Below, piece after piece: positions 1 through 9,008 of a DNA stretch of 64,000 bases. Within the stretch, counting starts at the first letter, position 1; every line of letters begins with the position of its first letter. The notes under the pieces were generated by a model. That model did not search any database and had not been told where the DNA came from. It worked only from the letters and a program-made list of their open reading frames with translations. The stretch is from assembly GCA_009739215.1 (NCBI GenBank), contig VSJF01000008.1, positions 1,674,001 through 1,738,000 on the forward strand, given 5' to 3'. Position numbers and translations under genes: made by a program. Source of the DNA: Floccularia luteovirens (lineage: Eukaryota; Basidiomycota; Agaricomycetes; Agaricales; Squamanitaceae).

Positions 1-480
1 TTTCCTCTTTTTTTATATGTTTTCAACTTTTTCCCCTGTATGTTCCGACTTTTTCCTTCTTTTTTTATACATTTCCTCTCTTTCTAGTTGTGTTTTCAAT
101 CCCCTTTCTCTTGTTTCATGTGTCCGACTTTTTTCCTTGTTTTTTCATATGTTTTCAACTTTTTTCTTTCTTTCTATATGTTTCCGACTTTTTTTTGCCT
201 TTTTTGGTATGTTTCCAACCTTTTCCTTTTTTGTCATGTTTCTGACTTCTTCTGTCTTTTCAGTTATGTTTTCCGACTTGATATGTTTTTTTTCCAACTT
301 AGTATGTTTTTTTTATGTTTTTTTTCCGACTTTTTATGTTTTTTTCTATGTTTTTTTCCAACTTTTTTTATGTTTTTTTTTCCAACTTTTTTATGTTTTT
401 TTGTTTGACTTTCTATGTTTTTTTTTCCCAACTTTTTATGTTTTTTTGTCCGACTTTTTTTGTCTTTTTTTAAATTTCTT
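1..480. repeat. T-rich minisatellite
   Basis: Imperfect tandem repeat of roughly 18-30 bp units, each made of a T run, the word TATGTT and then TCCAACTTT or TCCGACTTT. One strand is almost pure pyrimidine apart from the ATG of each unit. Long open frames on both strands come only from this composition (Phe/Leu/Ser on one strand, Lys on the other) and are not genes. The array starts before the window edge. Confidence 0.85.
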
Positions 481-579
481 CTATGTAGTATTATATAGTA
501 GTATGTAGTAATTGTAGTAGTAAAAATAAAATGAATATAATAAAATGAATAATCCAATAAAGTATATATACTATTATAG

Positions 580-855
580 TAGTGCTATGGAGTGCTCTAG
601 AGTTGGGAACCCATGCTATGGGCACTATGGGCACTATGGCTCACTATAGATCACTATACAAATATCTATGGAGCACTATGGAGTACTATAGAGCACTATA
701 TAGATGCCTATTCATCTATGGAGCACTACAGAGATACTTATATATCTATGGAGCACTATGGAGTGCTACTGGAGTGCTCTGGAGTTGGAAACCCATGCTA
801 TGGGCACTATGGGCACTATGGCACTATAGAGCACTCCATAGTGCTCCATAGTTGA
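580..855. repeat. GCACTATGG-type tandem repeat with a 58-bp duplicated core
   Basis: Short repeats of the type CTATGGAGCACTATGG fill this stretch. A core of about 58 bp at 584-640 recurs with a few changes at about 763-822 (shared word AACCCATGCTATGGGCACTA). Near 825-852 the repeat is followed by its own reverse complement (GAGCACTCCATAGTGCTCCA), so this end could form a hairpin. No coding potential. Confidence 0.8.
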
Positions 856-1297
856 CCCAAGGTTTGCTGATGCAGATACATCCCAGGTAAATGCAACCCA
901 GCAGATGGCCCATCGAGAGGCATCTTCCTGCCCTTATCGCTACTCTTACCACCCATATCGCTTCCACCAGAAGTTGCCTGTTTCATCATTGACTTCGACA
1001 ACACCTGCCTCACAAATCAAATAGATGCTAAGCAGGTCAATAAGCCAAAACCCTATAGCAATAGAGAGCAAACAAACCCCTTCATAGCACAGGATCATAG
1101 GAGGTGGGATGAGGATATCATGCAACAAGAAATGCTCAGAAAAACTGAGAACACAAGATAACCTAACCATTCATACCTTAACTTGACAGAGAGCAAGCAT
1201 CGCAAATCCTCTCCCATATCCCAAACATTTGTCACTAGTGCACTCTCCACTGCGCCCACACTGCCTAGCAAAGGAATGATTAAGATGTTGGAAACCA
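856..1297. other. Non-repetitive stretch upstream of the recombinase; no gene recognised
   Basis: No reading frame with recognisable homology. It probably includes the 5' flank, and perhaps a decayed N-terminus, of the tyrosine recombinase that follows. Which part belongs to that element cannot be fixed from the sequence alone. Confidence 0.4.
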
Positions 1298-2010
1298 GTG
1301 AATACGAACAGAAATAGCATCAATGCTTCAAACATGACTCTAATCACCTCAGACTTCGAATGCATATTCAAAGTGATGTCCTTTTCTTGGACAGAGAGCA
1401 CACTTGAAACATATGGGACAGGCCTTCTAACATTCCATGTCTACTGTGACCAACGAGACATCAAGGAACAAGAAAGAGCCCCAGCATCAGGCAACCTCAT
1501 ATCCATCTTCATAGCCAGTCTAGCAGGTCTCTATTTGCACAGCACAGTCAGAAACTATATTGCCGGGATTCGAGCATGGCATCTACTTTATGGACTCACT
1601 TGGAATACAAATGAAAATGAAATAGAAAATCTGTTCAAAGTAGCAAAGCATCTAACACCTGCCACCTCAAAACGAGAGAAACGACAACTGTACATGATTG
1701 ATTTCATCATTCAGATATGTCAACATCTTGATTTGAATACACCCCTTGATGTGGCAGTATACACCTGCCTCACCACATGCTTCTACACACTAGCAAGACT
1801 GAGAGAATTAACAATACCATCTATAAAAGCCTTCAATCCAGAAATCCATATAAAGCTATCCAATGTCCATCATGATGTTGAAGATCACAACAAGATAAAG
1901 GTCACAACCTTCTTCATACCACGAACAAAAGCATCATGCACAGGAGAAGAGATATCATGGAGCTAACAAGAAGGTCCTTCAGACCCCAAAGAAGTGCTTG
2001 ATAATCACCT
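1298..2010 (+). pseudogene. Tyrosine recombinase (DNA breaking-rejoining fold), 5' part, interrupted
   Basis: A frame of about 220 codons resembles the mobile tyrosine recombinases of Agaricomycetes: an N-terminal DNA-binding region (WTESTLETYGTGLL; YIAGIRAWH) followed by the start of the catalytic domain (TLARLRELTI, whose RLREL should hold the first catalytic arginine). The frame hits a TAA just after GEEISWS at 1964-1966, then continues open as QEGPSDPKEVLDNHL up to base 2010. There an LTR retrotransposon begins. The rest of the gene resumes at 8386. It is therefore a dead mobile-element gene, broken by a stop codon and by the insertion. The ATG at 1298 is only the first in the frame; the true start may lie upstream. 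Confidence 0.7.
2006..2010. repeat. Target-site duplication, left copy (CACCT)
   Basis: CACCT stands directly left of the TGTTG end of the LTR element and recurs directly right of its CAACA end at 8386-8390. A 5-bp duplication is usual for copia-type integrase. Confidence 0.92.
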
Positions 2011-2299
2011 TGTTGAGCAGCTATGTGTGCAAGACACAGTGGAGGAACTCAAGTCTTACCTTTATGCTTACTTTGATCACACCTTACGGTTAGTGTTACT
2101 ACTACTACCTATAGAATAGGACAAGGGATCTATTCTGCATAAGAGTGTCCTTATATACAGTTCTAGCTGTATGTACATATTGACATAAGGTCTGTGCATA
2201 GGGCATAGGGCATATGTGAGTGTAGTCATGTGACATATCACGTGTGACTCATCACCTGATGAATTATGTAATCCATCATGTGATTGTGCTGTCACAACA
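2011..2299 (-). repeat. 3' LTR of the copia-type element (289 bp)
   Basis: Starts TGTTGAGCAG and ends GTCACAACA. It aligns end to end with 8085-8385 with nine base substitutions, all transitions, and lacks a 12-bp unit (CATCATGTGACA) that is duplicated in the other copy. Confidence 0.93.
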
Positions 2300-2713
2300 C
2301 ACCCCTTCACTTAGTACACTATGTGATGAGATAACTCAAATCATTTAGGTTCTAAGTGGATAATATGAAGTATTATAGTCAGCAACCAGATCACCTAAGC
2401 TTAGTGCTACTAGTCTGCAATTGAATCAGCAAGATGAGCATATACAAGCATTTGGAATGTTTCGAAGTGTGACTGGATTAAAAGGATGCAAGCCAAGTCT
2501 GCGAATGTATTTCAAGCAAGGTGCGAAGTATTTCAGCAACCTGTGAATGTGTCTTCAAGCAGAGCTGCTTTGTGTTTTATTAAGCAAGTGCAATCAAATC
2601 AGCAGTGCAATAGTCCAGGGAGCAGTAAGTGGTACTTTACTCTTAGAGAAAAGATAAATAAGACAATGGAAAGCGATCTAATCAGCTTAATCCATTGAAT
2701 TGAAACTCAATAC

Positions 2714-3179
2714 TGTTATGACCTTATCCGGATACACGCTATCTCCCTGGACTTTAGAACGCATGTGCAACGTGTTCCTGCCTCGTTTCCTAGTTTCCCA
2801 TACACGTTTTGTATATGACTCGCATTTTACTTCTATTAACTTGTAATGACTTGTGTAGGCTTCTAAATGACTTGTAGATACTTCTGTATGACTCTGCGTT
2901 GACTCGTAGCTTACTGAGCAAGCACGCAATAGGTTATTATTAGAAGTAGCGTACTTGTATTTAAGTAGTGCAAAACTACAGTCAAGCCTCAGCTTGATCT
3001 TAGTTTCGAGTACCTCCTAATACAAGCAATTACTCTGTTACCTCAGTAACGACTAAGTGACTCTCCCTCCCTTGTCTAGGATGGCAAGATTGTTGTAAAT
3101 AATGGCACAGATGACACCGTACAGCCTGAAACGCCTGGCTGTCCCTATCTCTGTAACTGACCTCAGAGAGACTCCGACA
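2714..3179 (+). repeat. Possible nested LTR remnant
   Basis: Begins TGTTATGACC and ends ACTCCGACA, fitting the TG..CA rule, and its start resembles Gypsy-type LTRs as I remember them in basidiomycetes. No second copy and no target duplication is visible in the window, so this is only a suggestion of an older insertion inside the copia element. Confidence 0.25.
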
Positions 3180-5389
3180 GGTGGTTTGTAACCTGTGTGG
3201 TAGCATAACCTACCATCGCGCTAGGGAAATCTGACTAGCAAACCCAAACCATTCCCTAACCCAGACATACCTACGATGAGACCAGTAAATGACGACACCT
3301 AAATCCCAAACGGTAACAAATACCAAGTTTGCAATTTCTGCAACAAAGTTAAGCAAGAATTCAAGCAAGTCAGCACCTGTTTGGGTGACCTTAGTAGAGA
3401 ATCAGGAATGCACTTTTATTTCTGTCAGCAGATGCACTAAAAGCAGCAATTGCGACTTCATGTTGAAAGGCTAAAACACATTGGAAATGGGGCTTACAAG
3501 GATTATGGACCTCCAATGCCCAGTTTGTTTTGATACGTTTCTTAAAATCTGCAGCTAGATTTGACCCTAGTATTATCAGGTGTTATCTTGAGTATTGACT
3601 AGATTTCAACTTGTTGGTTTATAGTCTTTAGTGCTGATTTGCTATATTGTTTTTAAAGTCTTTCCAGATTGGATATAGCTTTTACTAATAAGACTTGATT
3701 TCACAATTTTCTAAGGTGGTCTAGAGAGACGAGATAAATCTCAAACAATTAAGTGAGCCATTCAACACCTCTGATAGTGGAGATGGAGTAACATCATTGG
3801 CATCAATCTCAATCTAGGTCTTATAGATCTTTACTTTCTGATTCTCTTAACTTCTTGTTTACAAGTCTAGGAGAAGACCCAATGTCTGGACAATTAAGTC
3901 ATAGTCAACAACCTCTCGTAGGTGACAAGACAGACATGTTTGTACTAGATTATGAGAGTCAAGATCTCATCAATAATCTATCAAGTATTTCTTTTGTGCT
4001 TCATAGTAATCAGCTACATAAAGATTTACTTTCTTTGCATTCTTGACATCATATCTTTTGATTTCTTCTAGCATATCTTAGAAGTTTAGTAGCTTCTTCG
4101 AAGTGTGAGATATCTGGTAATAGAGTCATGCATTTATTGTAACTATCAGACATAGTCACTTGCATCATTTGTTCTTCTTATCATCCTCAACCTTGGTGTA
4201 GGTATTTTATCAAGTAAACATTTCATTCGAGCAAGTATAGAGTAGTGTGAATTTCTCTATCTGCATCAAGAACTAATGACTTAGATTTGCATAAAAATGG
4301 TGTGAACCAAAAGGTGGAAATATCAACGATGCAAGGCTTTAATTATCGCGCTTAGAGCTGCGAGTGCAAAGTCTGTTCACCCCTCATCCTGAGCTTAGTA
4401 GGCTCATTGTGAATAACAAAATCCATCTCCTAGTGATATTATCAGAGAGTCAACATTTAGTATGAGCAAGGTTGGCTGGAAAGGATAGGATGCCATTTCT
4501 TTGCCTATTTCCAGAGTAGTTTGTTGGAAATTCCTTGTCAATGGACTCTGAAACCTGAATCCAGTAATTAAACCAGAGGTTTTATGCAACCATATCATAA
4601 ATCACTTTCGTGACTAGGGAGCTTTCTATGTCTCAACCTGGATTACTCTAGCAAGGTGTGAAGTATTTCAGCAACCTGCGAATTATATCCATATCTGCAG
4701 CTTGGTATAGTGCTGATATTCCTGTTGGGAGACTAAAGTGGATAGGAGTCTCGTCAGACTCTCCTATGGATTAGGATGTTGGTGTCCTTGGGATGAATTG
4801 GGAGAATTTTTTGTGACAAGTAATTTTTTAGTCAACAATCAACTAAGTTCTTAACCAATTGTCTTAGGTATTTCCCTAAGTTTAATGTTTGGATATCGGA
4901 TTCAATAGAAAATCAAATGTTTGTAAGAGGGCAAGATAACTCAAAGCTATCACAGGTAGATCTTATCTTATGATGTAAATTTGCTCATTTTAGATTTGGA
5001 TTTTTAAAGTGAGAGTTATTATCATGGATTTGCTTTTTAGGGCAATAGTCTATATCTCCATTTCTGGGTGTTCAAAAATTGTCATCAACTCCTTGGAGTG
5101 ATTAAATCATCTGCAATTAACAGAGAGACAATAGTTGAATCCACTTCAATAAAATTTGAGGTAGAATGAATTTCCAATCTTAACCATTTAGATTTAGATC
5201 ATTTAAAGTTGCTTTGACTTTCATCAGTATTTAAATATGAAGTATGGGCAATATGCTAGGACACTTAAGTCTTCTGGTCAATTTATATGCTGCCAAAATT
5301 GCGCAAGTAATGCAGCAATCCAGTGATACTGTATCATGCGAGTTATGTATCGAATGGTGGTCACCCCTTTCACTGATCAGCAAAGTATT

Positions 5390-5740
5390 GGTTCATTTCG
5401 TAATACACCCCTTCAAGTAGATGAATGCATAGGCAGCTTGGTGTAGCGCCACAAGCATGAGACTAATTGTAGTCATCAAGAGAGAGATTCTACTTTGATA
5501 CTTGTGATAATGAAATCTGCTTAAATGTCGGTATAGTTGACCAATGCAGAAGCTATGTTTCAAGCTTGGGAAGGAAAGTCTTACACATTTAGCTTTCCCC
5601 AGAGCAATACTGTGACAGAATGGATGATCTGTTCCAATTCTAAAGGTGTGGATTTTCATCTATGCTCAAATATTCTTGGAGTCTCTGTAGTAGAGAATCC
5701 AATCATCTATGATAAAGTCATCAACCATGATAATGGGAGA
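5390..5740 (-). pseudogene. Decayed copia reverse transcriptase / RNase H trace
   Basis: On the minus strand, in the expected order after gag, there is MVDDFII near 5720 (compare the YVDD core of copia RT), then YT-D-ADF near 5520, and ISLLMTT..LVALHQAAYAFIYLKG ending near 5400 (compare the STTEAEY..AL..A..E..WL block of copia RNase H). The pieces are far too close together and in different frames, so most of pol is deleted. The match is by eye and weak. Confidence 0.3.
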
Positions 5741-6221
5741 CAATCTCAACTATAAAATATAGGAGATATCAATGAGCAATGGAATGTTTGCACTCAAAGC
5801 AGCATCACCATTATGAATTTCACCAATGTTAGATAAAGAAAAGCATACTTTTATATTTCTGTGATTTAGATCAAGCAAGAAATAGACATGCCATGTCTTT
5901 ATTGATATACTCTCATCTTTTGACAGAGAGAACTCTTTGAGAGCAAGTAGCAGCTCAATCATTGAGTAGAAAAGGATCTCCTAGGAGATCAACTCTCCTT
6001 TATCACTATGCTTATTCAGCAGTATAACTACTTGTGACAAGTCAGTCTGGTAATAGTTCTCAAGCAAGTCTTTGGATAAAACTGCGATAACTATTAGGTG
6101 CTTTGGAGCTAGTGTTATGCTTCAACGAAGTCCATATTATTCATTTATGTGACTTAATCTAAAAAGATCTCTAATGATTATATGAATCGGAGCTCTCTGC
6201 TTTTCCCAATCAACTTGAGCA

Positions 6222-6288
6222 TCATTAAACAAAGTTTTATTATTAAACAAAGTTTTATTATTAAACAAAGTTTTATCATTAAACAAAG
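6222..6288. repeat. 18-bp tandem repeat, about 3.7 copies
   Basis: ATTAAACAAAGTTTTATT repeated head to tail inside the LTR element, with one base change in the last unit. No coding potential. Confidence 0.85.
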
Positions 6289-6579
6289 AATACATGTGAC
6301 AGGGTAAATATTGGTCTGCTCAGTTACTGCTTAGCCATTTAGTTTACTCACTGAAGAGGGTGCTGTATGTCACAATCAACTTTGGATCACTTTGGAGCAT
6401 TAAGGAGGTACTTGCCTTTCACTCTCATTGCTGGCGTCCAGAGCTTCTAAGACTCTTTCAATGCCTGTAGCTTGTGCAATCTGTTCATCAACTTCCACCT
6501 CTGTCCAACCGTTAGCAGGACATGGATATTCCTAGTCCTCAACCTCCGAACCAAGGGATACACTATCACCTGAATCAGA

Positions 6580-7797
6580 TCATGCCAAATAATGCACTAG
6601 TTCAGGGGAGGCAGTTCTTAGACGTTTAGTGGGCAGTTCACTTACCTCTTCCGGTACTTCTTCTCTTATAGTAAAGGTAGAAGGTTCAACCCTCTCTTGT
6701 AGTAAATAAGTCTCCTCATGAGATCGGAGATGTCTCGGCTGACAAGGAAGACCTTGAAGGTCTACAAGTTCCCTACTCCTCTTTAATGAAGGGTATGGAG
6801 TTTCAGAATGCTTCAATGCCTATGCTCCTGTGAAGGTGCTAGCAATGGGCGGAGCATAAAACTTGTGGGGATTTTCCCAGAGAAAGGAAGGCTTAGGGGT
6901 AGGAGCCGACCTCGGTGTTTCCAGACTACCCTCAAAGGATGAAGGGCTAGCTATGGCCTGACTACTACTCTGAGCAGTCATTCTTGCAGCAGGGGAGTGT
7001 GCTAAATCACTGTTTTTTGCCATTTGTTTTTCTTTCTCTCCATGAGTTTTCTTACCCTCTTGCTTGTGCTGCTTCTTCTTGTTTCCACCATCTGGAGAGT
7101 CTTCTTTAGAGTTTGATGGTGTAGACGAGAGAAGTACAGGGTTGTTCGGGCATACTACTCTATGCACTGATCCGCTCGAAGAGACCGAAGTCATCTGAGC
7201 ATTATAAAGATTCTGGACTGCAGCAGGTACGTCATATAGGGTCAAGGTTTGTGCAGTGTATTTTTGCAGCAGTGTTGCTTTGACATTTTGCCAATGGGGT
7301 GGTACAGACACCATAGCCCATAGAGCCTGCAATAGTTCAGGGACGGCAAGGTTTTTATCAGCCAGTCTTCTAAATGTCTCACTAAGGTGGAAGAAATCTG
7401 CCTGAGGATCTCCACCACTGAGCTTGAAGAACTTTATGTCCTCCGCGAGCTTCAAAGTGGTGCTCAAGCTATGATCCTCATACTGAGCAACCAACCAAGT
7501 CCACAATGCACAACTAGAGGTACAGCCATCACGAGCAGCAAGCCAATTAAGCTCAGGGGATAATCTCAATTTTATACTGCCAAGTGCAGCGTCATTCTTG
7601 TCATCCCATGTCTGCTGCAGCAGGATCATCGTCTCAGAGACATTGTGTGGATCCTGTGGCGACGGACGATAGCAAGTTCCAGACACCACTGACCATACAG
7701 CTGCATGTTGCAGGTAGGTCATCATGGCACTTTTCCACTCAAGCCAATATGCTCCAGCAAATACAAAAGAAACGGCTTGGAATACAGTGTGTTGCAT
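6580..7797 (-). pseudogene. Copia-type Gag (capsid) frame with an internal stop
   Basis: ATG at 7797, then 325 codons to a TAG at 6820-6822, after which the same frame stays open for another 79 codons to about 6580. The N-terminal part carries the copia Gag signature (F.G..Y.EWKSAMMTYLQ at residues 13-30, then W..V.GT, and L.L.......W..L..QYED). The C-terminal part is Ser/Pro/Lys-rich (KKKQHKQEGKKTHGEKEKQ). No zinc knuckle is visible. Gag would form the particle that packages retrotransposon RNA. The open frame beyond the TAG suggests either a recent stop or read-through; with pol missing, decay is likelier. Confidence 0.65.
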
Positions 7798-8072
7798 GTT
7801 GATCTTAATAAAAGTTGTTTTGTTGGCGAGCTACAAATTAATGTTGCATCAGCACAATGTTCAACTCAGTGTAGAGACACTGTCAAGACACATAAGGCTC
7901 GCATAGATTTATTGTCATGAACAACGTTCAGACTCAATCACTTGTAGAGTGGACAAGCCACCAATGCTTCTACCATTCAAGGGAGCATGGGGGAGTCACT
8001 TCACAAGAGGTAAGAGCTTTAAGTCACTGTCATCATAGGCAGCGATGAGCGTGCCATTGAGACTGACAACCA

Positions 8073-8084
8073 GGGCCCATAACC
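8073..8084 (-). other. Primer binding site: half initiator tRNA-Met type
   Basis: In element sense the 12 bases directly after the 5' LTR are GGTTATGGGCCC. Their complement GGGCCCATAACC is the anticodon arm of eukaryotic initiator tRNA-Met (CAT anticodon in the centre). The Drosophila copia element uses this internal, cleaved-tRNA priming. The exact adjacency to the LTR supports function. Confidence 0.82.
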
Positions 8085-8385
8085 TGTTGAGCAGCCATGT
8101 GTGCAAGACACAGTGGAGGAACTCAAGCCTTACCTTTGTGCTTACTTTGATCACACCTTACAGTTAGTGTTACTACTACTACCTATAGAATAGGACAAGG
8201 GATCTATTCTGCATAAGAGTGTCCTTATATACAGTTCTAGCTATATGTACATATTGACATAAGGTCCGTGCATAGGGCATGGGGCATATGTGAGTGTAGT
8301 CATGTGACACATCATGTGACATATCACGTGTGACTCATCACCTGATGAATTATGTAATCCATCATGTGATCGTGCTGTCGCAACA
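8085..8385 (-). repeat. 5' LTR of the copia-type element (301 bp)
   Basis: Starts TGTTGAGCAG and ends GTCGCAACA. It is 12 bp longer than the left LTR because of a short duplication (CATCATGTGACA). Confidence 0.93.
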
Positions 8386-8390
8386 CACCT
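8386..8390. repeat. Target-site duplication, right copy (CACCT)
   Basis: Identical to 2006-2010. Joining base 2010 to base 8391 recreates the empty site and keeps the recombinase frame open (…VLDNHL then RINAPDPNG…). Confidence 0.92.
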
Positions 8391-8729
8391 CAGGATCAAT
8401 GCACCAGATCCTAATGGTCATCTCTTCGCATACTGCCTAAAATCCAGTACACAACCACGTCCGCTAACAAAAACGGCCTTTACTAAACGCATATCAAAAG
8501 CAGTCCATCAAGCAGGAGCGCAACCCATACAAAACCATGGCATCAGAATCGGCGCCACCCTTGAGTATCTCTTAAGAGGCGTTCCATTTAATGTTGTTAA
8601 AGTAATGGGAAGATGGGCCAGCGAAGCATTCACCTGAGAAAACATGCACAGATACTAGCCCCATATCTACAAGCCGCACCAGAGACACAACGCGCTTTTG
8701 TCCAAGCCACCATGCCCAGCGTTCGTTGA
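8386..8729 (+). pseudogene. Tyrosine recombinase, 3' catalytic part
   Basis: Continues the frame broken at 2010: RINAPDPNGHLFAY, then the catalytic H-x-x-R box (NHGIRIGATLEYL) and GRWASEAF. The family pattern then expects a segment with the nucleophilic tyrosine (F..YLRKHA). Here the sequence jumps from SEAF straight to LRKHAQILAPYLQA in another frame, so a short deletion near 8630 has removed the tyrosine codon and shifted the frame. The shifted frame runs on to a TGA at 8727-8729 (…TMPSVR). The enzyme would be inactive even without the LTR insertion. Confidence 0.7.
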
Positions 8730-9008
8730 ACATATGCCAGCATCCTCATTGCAAAGTAAGTCTAAACCCTCCTCCTAAACACTTGGGTGACGAGACTCAC
8801 TCCTCGTGTCGTCAGACGACTATCCCTACTGGGTGACGCAGCTCGTCTCTTCTGTTCCTATCCGGGTCGGACAGCACCCCTGGTGCTCTCACCCACCTAC
8901 ATGCTCATAGCTACAATAGACGTAGTAGATCACCCCCCCTCGCATTACATATCAACCTGTCTTACACTTACATATATTCTAATATCAGACGCACACCTAT
9001 AGTGATAT
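8730..9008. other. Probable terminal region of the recombinase element
   Basis: Unique sequence between the recombinase stop and the point where similarity to the protease gene begins abruptly (about 9009). It has a perfect interrupted palindrome GTCGTC-A-GACGAC at 8808-8820 and the word GGGTGACG twice (8784 and 8834 region). This may be the right end of the element that truncated the protease, but no defined terminus can be proven. Confidence 0.35.

Larger units (their letters stand above)
2011..8385 (-). mobile_element. Ty1/copia-type LTR retrotransposon, non-autonomous, inserted in the recombinase gene
   Basis: Bounded by two direct LTRs (2011-2299 and 8085-8385) that start TGTTG and end CAACA, flanked by the duplication CACCT. 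The element reads on the minus strand: its 5' LTR is the right one, followed by a primer site (8073-8084) and a copia-type gag frame (7797 to 6580). A purine tract (AAGTGAAGGGGTG in element sense, just right of 2299) abuts its 3' LTR. No intact protease, integrase or reverse transcriptase remains; only weak RT/RNase H traces occur near 5390-5740, so it cannot move by itself. The interior also contains foreign-looking pieces, including an LTR-like block at 2714-3179 and a 32-bp word present at about 2516 and again at 4651. Confidence 0.9.

Noticed and set aside
17..557. Long open frames on both strands of the left edge
   Set aside because: They are Phe/Leu/Ser or Lys-only translations of the T-rich minisatellite.
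5537..5755. Plus-strand 72-codon frame inside the LTR element
   Set aside because: Overlaps the minus-strand RT/RNase H trace, which fits the element's orientation better; no homology recognised.
8071..8084. GGGCCCATAACC taken as part of a tRNA gene
   Set aside because: Only the anticodon arm is present, with no acceptor stem or TPsiC arm, and it abuts the LTR exactly; a primer site explains it.
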